Positions 44,030-51,728 of a DNA stretch of 64,000 nucleotides are shown here, piece after piece. The stretch lies in the NCBI RefSeq assembly GCF_030316135.1, contig NZ_CP128185.1:2356001-2420000 (forward strand), in the 5' to 3' direction. Origin of the DNA: Aliiglaciecola sp. LCG003. Lineage in GTDB: Bacteria > Pseudomonadota > Gammaproteobacteria > Enterobacterales > Alteromonadaceae. Within the stretch, counting starts at the first letter, position 1. Each line of letters opens with the position of its first letter. Under the pieces are notes generated by a model. The model was given only the letters and a program-made list of their open reading frames with translations, had not been told where the DNA came from and did no database searches. Both the position numbers and the translations under genes were made by a program.

Positions 44030-44865
44030 TAGCGTCTCGCCATAAAGACCAATTTTTCAAACAAATGAATATCTTGTTCATTTTTTAATAGCGCGCCGTA
44101 AAGTGGTGGGATCGACGTTTTGCCGTCTTTATTTTGCAACGCCTCTGGCGGAATGTCTTCGGCCACAAGTAATTTAAGCCAATCAATCAATTCTGAGGTA
44201 GAGGGCTTTTTCTTTAATCCGGGCACATCCCGTAAATCGAAAAAGGATTCCAGCGCTTGATTCAACAGCTCTTTCTTTAGATCCGGGAAATGGACTTTAA
44301 CGATGTCACGCATTTGCTCAGCATCAGGAAATTTAATGTAGTGAAAAAAACAACGGCGCAAGAAGGCATCCGGTAACTCTTTCTCATTATTGGATGTGAT
44401 AATCACTATCGGACGTTTGACAGCCTTAATCGTCTGTTTAGTTTCATACACAAAAAATTCCATTTTATCGAGTTCCAAAAGTAAATCATTGGGAAACTCG
44501 ATGTCTGCTTTATCGATTTCATCAATCAGCAAAACCGGAGGTCTGTCAGCATCGAAGGCTTGCCACAGTTTACCCTTAACAATATAGTTACCTATGTCTT
44601 TGACTTTTTCATCCCCTAGTTGCGAATCCCGTAAACGGGACACTGCATCGTATTCATATAATCCTTGTTGAGCTTTAGTGGTAGATTTAATATGCCACTG
44701 AATTAATTCTGTACCTAAACTGCCGGCTAGTTCTTCAGCTAGCATGGTCTTACCGGTTCCTGGCTCACCCTTAATTAATAGCGGTCGTTGCAACGTAATA
44801 GCCGCATTTACAGCTAGTTGTAATTCCTGACTCGCGATATAGTTTCCTGTTCCATTGAACGACAT
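44029..44865 (-). CDS. MoxR-family AAA+ ATPase (CoxD-like)
   Basis: A 278-aa AAA+ protein with Walker A GEPGTGKTM, Walker B VLLIDEIDKAD, ITSNNEKELPDAFLRRC (sensor and arginine finger) and FPDAEQMRDIVKVHFP. The ATG at 44865 is chosen because TTGAGG lies about 6 bp upstream; an upstream frame to 44952 lacks a signal and has no homologous content. MoxR proteins partner with VWA proteins to insert metals or remodel enzymes. It is the first gene of the MoxR-VWA-RDD-XdhC-MocA-hydroxylase run. Confidence 0.88.
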   Translation of the reverse strand: MSFNGTGNYIASQELQLAVNAAITLQRPLLIKGEPGTGKTMLAEELAGSLGTELIQWHIKSTTKAQQGLYEYDAVSRLRDSQLGDEKVKDIGNYIVKGKLWQAFDADRPPVLLIDEIDKADIEFPNDLLLELDKMEFFVYETKQTIKAVKRPIVIITSNNEKELPDAFLRRCFFHYIKFPDAEQMRDIVKVHFPDLKKELLNQALESFFDLRDVPGLKKKPSTSELIDWLKLLVAEDIPPEALQNKDGKTSIPPLYGALLKNEQDIHLFEKLVFMARR

Positions 44866-45112
44866 GATTAACCTCAAAATATGAAAAAATTTTAATAACA
44901 AAATATGATATAGCAAAAAGCACTTTGAAAAATCACCGCGCGGCTCAATCATAACTGAGTGCTTTATATGACAATATTCAATTTTTAGTCTATTTGTATG
45001 AGAACAAGTGCTTGTTTAATCTAACATAAACACCGTTGTTTGCTTATTCAAATTACAAATATACATTGAAAGGTATCACTAATAGTGACCTTAACTTATT
45101 CAAGGACATGCT

Positions 45113-46084
45113 ATGCAAGTTTATGATGACAATTCTCTAGCGATCGGCAACACCCCGTTGGTTAAATTAAACCGAGTGGTGCCTAAAGGGGCCCATGTAT
45201 ATGCCAAGATGGAAGCCCGTAATCCAAGTTTCAGCGTGAAATGCCGTATCGGTGCCAATATGATTTGGGACGCTGAAAAACGCGGAATATTGACCCAAGA
45301 CAAAGAATTGGTAGAACCAACTAGTGGTAATACCGGTATTGCCTTGGCGTTTGTTGCCGCTTCACGTGGCTATAAACTGACCTTAACCATGCCAAGCAGT
45401 ATGAGTTTGGAGCGTCGCAAATTACTCAAAGCCTTAGGTGCCAACGTGGTGTTAACTGAGGCCGCCAAAGGCATGAAAGGCGCAGTCGCTAAGGCTCAAG
45501 AAATAGTGGCCACTGACCCTTCTAAATATGTTTTATTGCAGCAATTTGATAACCCAGCTAACCCTGAAATTCACGTCAAAACCACAGGTCCTGAAATCTG
45601 GAACGATACCGATGGTAAAGTGGATATATTCGTCGCTGGTGTAGGTACAGGTGGCACTATCACTGGTGTCAGTCGTTATCTGAAGCAAATTCAAGGAAAA
45701 GATGTTCTGACAGTTGCCGTTGAGCCGACTGATTCTCCTGTTATTACTCAAGCAAAAGCGGGACAGGAACTCACACCTGGTCCACATAAAATTCAAGGAA
45801 TTGGTGCTGGTTTCATTCCTGGTAATCTGGATCTTGATTTGGTTGATGAAGTTGAACAAGTAAGCAACGAAGAATGTATCGCCATGTGTCACCGTCTACT
45901 TAAGGAAGAAGGTATATTAGCTGGTATCTCAAGTGGTGCAGCAGCGGTCGCAGCAGCCCGTTTGGCGGCAAAACCAGAACACGCAGGTAAGAATATCGTT
46001 GTGATATTCGCCAGTTCAACAGAACGTTATTTAAGCAGTGCTTTGTTTGCCGGTGAGTTTACTGATTTAGAAGAAGTTCAGTAG
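45113..46084 (+). CDS. cysK: Cysteine synthase A
   Basis: A 323-aa PLP enzyme that makes L-cysteine from O-acetylserine and sulfide. It has the PLP lysine in [14 protein letters not shown], the Asn loop [16 protein letters not shown], the phosphate loop [16 protein letters not shown] and [11 protein letters not shown]. The length and C-terminus match CysK rather than CysM. AAGGA precedes the ATG. It is followed by a clear terminator, so it is monocistronic. Confidence 0.95.
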   Translation: MQVYDDNSLAIGNTPLVKLNRVVPKGAHVYAKMEARNPSFSVKCRIGANMIWDAEKRGILTQDKELVEPTSGNTGIALAFVAASRGYKLTLTMPSSMSLERRKLLKALGANVVLTEAAKGMKGAVAKAQEIVATDPSKYVLLQQFDNPANPEIHVKTTGPEIWNDTDGKVDIFVAGVGTGGTITGVSRYLKQIQGKDVLTVAVEPTDSPVITQAKAGQELTPGPHKIQGIGAGFIPGNLDLDLVDEVEQVSNEECIAMCHRLLKEEGILAGISSGAAAVAAARLAAKPEHAGKNIVVIFASSTERYLSSALFAGEFTDLEEVQ

Positions 46085-46106
46085 TCTAGAGTAAATTAGT
46101 CTGACC

Positions 46107-46137
46107 AAGAGGAGGCGATTGCCTCCTCTTTACTTTT
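46107..46137 (+). terminator. Intrinsic terminator of cysK
   Basis: AAGAGGAGGC and GCCTCCTCTT form a perfect 10-bp stem with loop GATT. TACTTTTG follows on the plus strand, 22 bp past the cysK stop. Confidence 0.8.
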
Positions 46138-46187
46138 GAAGCCAGAAAAAGCAGACTAAGTATGTTATTCATCAGCGACGTAAAAAA

Positions 46188-46655
46188 ATGTTCAATAAGC
46201 TTTCTACCCTATTACTATTTACAACCATCATGTTAACGCTTCAAGCCTGTGACAGCGGCTCAAAATCCGCCAAAGGCGCGGGTAAGTATGGAATGATGGA
46301 CACCAACACGCCAGATTATGCCGCCGTGGCGTTTTTTCAACATGTTTACAATGATGAAAATCTTAACGCTGCAATCGCCATGAGCACACCACGCATGGCA
46401 AAGCTGATGCAGTCGTATCATACCAACCGCAACGTGCAGCGGCATGTATTTGATTTACGTTATGATGAGGTCGATATTCAACCTGACACTGGTAATTCAG
46501 TGGGTCGGAATGAATTTGCCCGTACAGCGGTAGTAACCTTATTTTTTACCGGTACCCTGCATGATAATCGAATTGAAGATATTCGCATTGTAGAAATGGT
46601 CAGGACGGATGGGAAGTGGCTGGTTGATAAAGTACTGGCTGACAAATATCTGTGA
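46188..46655 (+). CDS. Putative lipoprotein
   Basis: A 155-aa protein with a lipoprotein signal (LLLFTTIMLTLQAC, lipobox Cys at about 21). The mature part has an alpha+beta pattern ending VEMVRTDGKWLVDKVLADKYL, reminiscent of NTF2-like or DUF4878-type lipoproteins. No catalytic residues are evident. Its stop overlaps the next (Nudix) gene start by 4 bp, so the two form an operon. Function unknown. Confidence 0.8.
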   Translation: MFNKLSTLLLFTTIMLTLQACDSGSKSAKGAGKYGMMDTNTPDYAAVAFFQHVYNDENLNAAIAMSTPRMAKLMQSYHTNRNVQRHVFDLRYDEVDIQPDTGNSVGRNEFARTAVVTLFFTGTLHDNRIEDIRIVEMVRTDGKWLVDKVLADKYL

Positions 46656-47293
46656 AAGCGTCTTCACTAAATCAAACTCTGTGGCTAAATCGAATCAAGC
46701 GCTTACACGCGATTGCCGAAACAGGTCTGGCATTTTCACCGGAGGAATTTGATCAACAACGTTTTCGCGAAATATCACTCATCAGCCGTGAAATGTTGGC
46801 TGATTTAGCCAATCTGCCTATAGAGCCGATCACGGACTTAGTCACACCGTTTCATCGACGTTACGTGACACCGCAAATAGAAGTGCGCGGGGCTGTGTTC
46901 CAGAAAAATAAGATCTTATTAGTCCAAGAAAAATCAGACCTCAAATGGACCTTACCCGGGGGTTACGCAGATGTAGGACTAAGCGCAGTAGAAAACTTAA
47001 AAAAAGAAATGTTAGAAGAAGCCGGGATAGCGATTTCTCAGTGCCAGTTAATCGCATTAAGACATAAAGCCTCTGGGGACTATGATCTAGATATTCGAGA
47101 GTTCTATAAATTGATTTTTTTATGTGAAACACCGCAGCATGTTAAACCCACTCCAGGCATGGAAACTTGCGGAGCCGACTTTTTCCCGCTTAATCATTTG
47201 CCCCCGCTATCAACGGGCCGAACCATAGTTCGCGACATCAATGACGCCATGCAATTTCATTTGGGAAATACCCAGCAGACCCTTATCGAGTGA
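46652..47293 (+). CDS. Nudix hydrolase with N-terminal helper domain
   Basis: A 213-aa protein. An N-terminal helical domain (residues 1-65: LWLNRIKRLHAIAETGLAFS) is found in ADP-ribose/nucleotide-sugar type Nudix enzymes. It is followed by the Nudix fold. The Nudix box GGYADVGLSAVENLKKEMLE with EAGI is intact, so it should hydrolyse a nucleoside diphosphate linked to another group. The exact substrate is unknown. It is coupled to the upstream lipoprotein gene by a 4-bp overlap. Confidence 0.9.
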   Translation: MKASSLNQTLWLNRIKRLHAIAETGLAFSPEEFDQQRFREISLISREMLADLANLPIEPITDLVTPFHRRYVTPQIEVRGAVFQKNKILLVQEKSDLKWTLPGGYADVGLSAVENLKKEMLEEAGIAISQCQLIALRHKASGDYDLDIREFYKLIFLCETPQHVKPTPGMETCGADFFPLNHLPPLSTGRTIVRDINDAMQFHLGNTQQTLIE

Positions 47294-47445
47294 CCCGGAA
47301 TTTAAATAGTAAATCGGTAGTAGCTTAGCGGTTTTTCTCCTGCCATTTTGACCTAAAACACCTTAGCTAAGTCAATAAAAATCTGATGTAATTGATTGAC
47401 TATCTTGATACCGTTGTACCAAGTCAAATTGTTAAAGGGATTTTT

Positions 47446-48771
47446 ATGCACATTTTAAAATCAATTGCGCGCAACATCGGATTCTGCAGCAGCCTTATCT
47501 TTTGCAGTATTAGTTGTTTTGCCGAGTCTATGGATATAAATGGCCCATCACCATGGCCAGAAATTAGAAAGCAGCGTATCAGTCAATTGTTACCTTTGGC
47601 CATGCAGGCCGCCAAGGTTGATTCTTGGCTGATCCTGTGTCGTGAGAACAACAATGATCCCCTTGCTGAACATATTGGCTGTGAAAACGCTGGCTCTCCC
47701 GCAGCCTTCTTATTTTATACCGACGATCAAGGCTTTCATTCGCTAGTTTTTTCACCCAGCAGTGAAGCAACCGCATTGGATGATTTGGATATCCATGACA
47801 AAGTCATTGCGGTGCCGCGTGGCCAATCAACCCTTAAACAGGCAAGCGAATTTATTAAACAGGCTGATTTTAGCTCAATTGCTATCAACAGCTCTCAAAC
47901 GAATGCTCAAGCGGATGGTTTGTCTGCAACTCAATATAAGCAACTTATCTCATACCTTGACGATACATTTGTAAAGCGTCTAGTCACTTCTGAAGAAATT
48001 GTATATCATTGGTTGTCAGTCAAATTACCCCAAGAAGTGGACATTTTACGTAAAGCTGCCGAGCTATCCGCTCAGTGGCAACTAGAGGCTTACCAAATTA
48101 TTCAGCCGGGCAAAACCACCGATGCCGAAGTAGCCAAATTCTTAAAACGCAAAATGGCTGAGCATGGTGTTACGGACGGTTGGGCGCCTGAGCAAAACCC
48201 AAATGTAAATTCGGGTCCGGATCGCGGTCATTCCCATCCAACCAATAAAATCATTATGCCTGGAGATGTAATTCAAATTGACTTTGGCATTCGTTTATTT
48301 GATCGTTGGGTGAGCGATATTCAGCGATTTGGTTACGTTTTAAAACCCGGTGAGAGCAAAGCACCATCTGACATTCAACACTATTGGAACAGTGGGCGAG
48401 ATGGCGGTCATGCAGCATTCAGCGCAATGCGGCCTGGGGTGAGAGGCATTGATGTAGATGCGGCGCAAAGCGTCCTGATGAATAAAAACAAGTCTGAACC
48501 GGTAATCTGGAGTACCGGGCATCCGGTAGGTTACGTGGCGCATGATACCGGTCCCAATTTAGGCGGTTCGAGAAGCCCTACTGTACGCCCCTCCTCTCAA
48601 AAAACCCTCAAGCAAGGAATGGTATTTGCGTTCGACGGTTTTCACAGTTGGAAGTTAAATGAACAGGATTTGAAAACAATTTCAGTGGAAGAAATGGCCG
48701 TAATCACGGCAGATGGGGCTGAATATCTTATCCCGCCCCAACAGGAAATCATCTTGGTAGGCAGCAAATAA
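47446..48771 (+). CDS. Secreted M24-family metallopeptidase (Xaa-Pro aminopeptidase-like)
   Basis: A 441-aa protein. The start at 47446 is chosen because AAAGGGA precedes it and a signal peptide follows (MHILKSIARNIGFCSSLIFC, then SCFAES). The pita-bread domain is in the C-terminal half: HSHPTNK near 265, the metal ligands in VIQIDFGIRLFDRWVSD, and VGYVAHDTGPNLGG and VEEMAVIT toward the end. The family cleaves N-terminal residues next to proline, or acts on dipeptides. Likely periplasmic. The upstream frame to 47392 lacks a ribosome-binding site. Confidence 0.85.
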   Translation: MHILKSIARNIGFCSSLIFCSISCFAESMDINGPSPWPEIRKQRISQLLPLAMQAAKVDSWLILCRENNNDPLAEHIGCENAGSPAAFLFYTDDQGFHSLVFSPSSEATALDDLDIHDKVIAVPRGQSTLKQASEFIKQADFSSIAINSSQTNAQADGLSATQYKQLISYLDDTFVKRLVTSEEIVYHWLSVKLPQEVDILRKAAELSAQWQLEAYQIIQPGKTTDAEVAKFLKRKMAEHGVTDGWAPEQNPNVNSGPDRGHSHPTNKIIMPGDVIQIDFGIRLFDRWVSDIQRFGYVLKPGESKAPSDIQHYWNSGRDGGHAAFSAMRPGVRGIDVDAAQSVLMNKNKSEPVIWSTGHPVGYVAHDTGPNLGGSRSPTVRPSSQKTLKQGMVFAFDGFHSWKLNEQDLKTISVEEMAVITADGAEYLIPPQQEIILVGSK

Positions 48772-48851
48772 AGTGTAGTTTTGGCTCAATCGACAATGGG
48801 CAGTGATGTCTATCACTGCCACCACTGCTGCGGGATTCGTCCTATAAGCAA

Positions 48852-49055
48852 TCAATTGTCTGCAGGCTCACTTCGGTCGCATTTTATACATTCTAACCGA
48901 TAACCTAGCTTCGCAGTCCGACCTTCGATGGTAACTACCCAAGGACGATTAGTCCAGGGCGGAGAGTGCCTGACGTGTTGGTTGTGTCCACACTCCAATT
49001 GGGCTACCCAGTGATTTTCATCATCTTGATGATAGCCTATGATCGACTGTTGCAT
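48852..49055 (-). CDS. DUF3565 family small protein
   Basis: A 67-aa protein with the DUF3565 pattern: IIGYHQDDENHWVAQLECGH, QHVRHSPPW, NRPWV and a closing LECIKCDRSEP. Conserved His and Cys residues suggest metal binding. The family is common in marine Gammaproteobacteria; function unknown. It stands alone between convergent and same-strand neighbours. Confidence 0.88.
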   Translation of the reverse strand: MQQSIIGYHQDDENHWVAQLECGHNQHVRHSPPWTNRPWVVTIEGRTAKLGYRLECIKCDRSEPADN

Positions 49056-49130
49056 GGCGAAGAGACTCCAAAGCCAATGTTTATATTTAAAAACGCAGTA
49101 AGCCTGAGAGTTAATTTCAGTTGTAGGGGA

Positions 49131-50903
49131 TTAATCCCCTACTGCGATTCCCTCACGGCGAGGATCCGCGCCTCCGATTAGTTTACCATCCTTAATTTGG
49201 ATGCCATGTAACCCACTATTCAAATCAACTATTTTGACTCTATGCCCCATGGCCTCCAATTGGCCTTGCCAGTTTTCGGCTTGGGTCCCTTTCTCTAATG
49301 CTGTGTAATCATTTCGGTTAGTGAACCGGGGTAAATTGATAGCTTGTTGCACATCAAGATCCCAATCGATTACAGCCATTATTGTCTGGGCAACATAGCT
49401 GAGTATGCGACTTCCTCCAGGAGAACCAATTACCAATACTAGCTGATCATTTTGATCAAATACCATTGTGGGGCTCATGGCACTGCGGGGCCGCTTTTTC
49501 GGCTCAACTCGATTCAAGACTGGGATATTATTGGGACTCGGATGAAGTGAAAAATCCGTTAACTGATTATTCAACAGAAAACCTTCAACCATAAGTCCTG
49601 AACCGAAAGCAAATTCAATGCTGGTGGTCATGGACACCGCATTGCCTTCTTTATCAACAATAGACACATGGCTGGTGTTGGGTAGCTCAAATGAATTGTC
49701 CGCTGCCAAGGCTGCGGTAATGAATGGAGCGCCAGCTCTGGCATAAGGTATGTCTTTATTTAACTTGATCTGATCTGCACGATTGCTCAGGTAAGTGCTA
49801 TTAATTAAGGAGGCAAATGGCAGTTGAGTGAAGTCACTATCAGCTATATATAGTTCTCTATCGGCATAGGCTAATTTAGATGCTTGGGTAAATAGGTGAG
49901 TCGATTCGATAGAATTGGCACCATATTTTTTCATATCGAAGCCTTCGAGCATCTTAAGGATTTGGAAAACATTTATGCCCCCAGAGCTTGGCGGTGCCAT
50001 ACCGCAAATTTTGTAAGTGCGATAAATGCCACAAATAGGTTCACGTTTTATGGCTCGGTAGTCTTTGATATCTTCTTTGCTTAATAATCCCGGATTTATG
50101 GTTGCCATTTGCACGGCATTGACCACTTTGTCGGCTAATTCCCCTGTATAGAAATAGTCAGCCCCCTGTTCTGCGATGCTGCGCAGTGTGCGTGCCAACT
50201 TACGATTCGTTTTTGTAGTTCCATGCTGTAACGCTTCACCATCAGGATAGAAATAGATCTTAGTGGTTAGAAATTTTTCCAGTCCAGGATGAATTTTCAA
50301 ACTTAATAGTTTTTCCAATCTTGGTGACACGGTGAAACCCTTTTCAGCGGTTTCCGCAGCGTCGCTAAACAACTCACTCCATGCTAACTTGCCAAACTGC
50401 TGATGTGCCATATCCAGCGCTTTCAGCGCCCCTGGCACACCGACAGAACGCCCACCTACTACCGCATCAATCCAAGGTAGTGGTTTGCCGTCTTGCATAA
50501 ACAGATATGCATTGGCTTTGGAAGGAGCGGTCTCACGACCATCAAAGGTATGCAATTTTTTCCCTTTGTTATCCCAATATAGAATAAAATTGCCCCCGCC
50601 TAACCCCGACGATTGAGGTTCAACCAGTGTCAACATGGCTTGCACGGCAATAGCTGCATCAATTGCACTACCGCCTTTTTTCAACACATTTTTACCCGCC
50701 CAAGATGCATATGGATTAGCCGCCACAACCATATATTCTTCGGCGATCCGAGCTTTCTTTTGCACAACTCCGGTAGCGGCTTCTGGCTCACGGTCTTCAC
50801 GCTTACCTTGCTCGCCAGCACTGTATGCAGAGGCCGATAATAGCGCGCTGACCACAGTGACTCTAAACCATGATTTAACGATATACTTCAAAATTACACT
50901 CAT
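49131..50903 (-). CDS. ggt: Gamma-glutamyltranspeptidase
   Basis: A 590-aa periplasmic Ntn hydrolase that transfers or hydrolyses the gamma-glutamyl group of glutathione. The start at 50903 is chosen because an N-terminal signal peptide follows (LKYIVKSWFRVTVVSALLSA, then SAYSAG). PQSSGLGGGNFILYWD and the autocleavage/nucleophile Thr in LPNTSHVSIVDKEGNAVSMT are present. The small subunit ends with GSPGGSRI, which forms part of the active site. Length is normal. Confidence 0.93.
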   Translation of the reverse strand: MSVILKYIVKSWFRVTVVSALLSASAYSAGEQGKREDREPEAATGVVQKKARIAEEYMVVAANPYASWAGKNVLKKGGSAIDAAIAVQAMLTLVEPQSSGLGGGNFILYWDNKGKKLHTFDGRETAPSKANAYLFMQDGKPLPWIDAVVGGRSVGVPGALKALDMAHQQFGKLAWSELFSDAAETAEKGFTVSPRLEKLLSLKIHPGLEKFLTTKIYFYPDGEALQHGTTKTNRKLARTLRSIAEQGADYFYTGELADKVVNAVQMATINPGLLSKEDIKDYRAIKREPICGIYRTYKICGMAPPSSGGINVFQILKMLEGFDMKKYGANSIESTHLFTQASKLAYADRELYIADSDFTQLPFASLINSTYLSNRADQIKLNKDIPYARAGAPFITAALAADNSFELPNTSHVSIVDKEGNAVSMTTSIEFAFGSGLMVEGFLLNNQLTDFSLHPSPNNIPVLNRVEPKKRPRSAMSPTMVFDQNDQLVLVIGSPGGSRILSYVAQTIMAVIDWDLDVQQAINLPRFTNRNDYTALEKGTQAENWQGQLEAMGHRVKIVDLNSGLHGIQIKDGKLIGGADPRREGIAVGD

Positions 50904-51074
50904 TTTATGACTAATAGCTGTTATGGCGCACAAGATAACCATGCAAGATAGCGGATGCAATAGTATTTTAGTAGTGTTCTACCATCACTTATACCCAAAG
51001 TGCAGGAAACTTTTGCCATAGACTGAATTTGACTATAATGTTCTGCCCAACGAGTCGCTAATAGGAAGTCACAA

Positions 51075-51677
51075 ATTAAACTTAACCTACCTGTATCACC
51101 CCAACATTATTCAGGCCCATTGGTGATAGCACTATTGGTATTACTTGCTTGGGGATTGGAGCCGCTTTCCAGCCAATATTTTGCCTACCAAATTGACCCA
51201 CTGGGCCAAGTGCAGTTGTATCAATTTATCACCGCTAACCTGATACATACCAACACAACCCATACTGTGCTTAATTTGGCAGCTCTGGGGCTATTGTGGG
51301 CAATCCATGGTCTGTACTATCGATTTTGGCAATTTTTGGCAATGTGCTTGTTTTTTTCAGTTTGTGTCACTCTGGGGATTTGGATGTTTTCCACTGACTT
51401 ACTCTGGTACGCAGGACTTTCAGGTACATTGCATGGTATTTTTGTCTATGGCGCTTATCAGGATGTGATAAATAAGGTAAAACTAGGATGGTTAATCATG
51501 TCAGGTCTTTGGCTTAAAATAATTTATGAACAAGTTTTTGGCCAAGATCAAATGGTGGCACAATTAATTGAAGCAAATGTTGCCGTTGATGCGCATTTAT
51601 ATGGCGCTATAGCAGCGGTAATCTGGTTATTGGGATGTTTCTTTGTTCGCCAAAAAAATGCCCAGAAAAATATATAA
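51075..51677 (+). CDS. rrtA: Rhombosortase (GlyGly-CTERM processing rhomboid)
   Basis: About 200 aa, six transmembrane segments. HTNTTHTVLNLAALGLL (helix 2), the catalytic Ser in AGLSGTLHGIFVYGAY and the His in VDAHLYGAIAAVIW match rhombosortases, which process the C-terminal GlyGly-CTERM tail of secreted proteins. No ATG or GTG precedes the first helix. The shortest frame starts with TTG at 51120. An ATT at 51075, with AGGAAG 6 bp upstream, gives a conventional N-terminus (KLNLPVSPQHYSGPLVIALL) and is taken as start. No GlyGly-CTERM substrate was recognised nearby. Confidence 0.8.
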   Translation: MKLNLPVSPQHYSGPLVIALLVLLAWGLEPLSSQYFAYQIDPLGQVQLYQFITANLIHTNTTHTVLNLAALGLLWAIHGLYYRFWQFLAMCLFFSVCVTLGIWMFSTDLLWYAGLSGTLHGIFVYGAYQDVINKVKLGWLIMSGLWLKIIYEQVFGQDQMVAQLIEANVAVDAHLYGAIAAVIWLLGCFFVRQKNAQKNI

Positions 51678-51689
51678 TCTGGGCGTTTT
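51660..51689 (+). terminator. Hairpin overlapping the end of rrtA
   Basis: GCCCAGA and TCTGGGC pair around an 11-nt AT loop that contains the rrtA stop codon, followed by GTTTTA. Likely terminator using the last codons of the gene. Confidence 0.55.
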
Positions 51690-51728
51690 ATCATTTACTT
51701 GCAAGACAATTTCAAAACCTTAGCTGGC

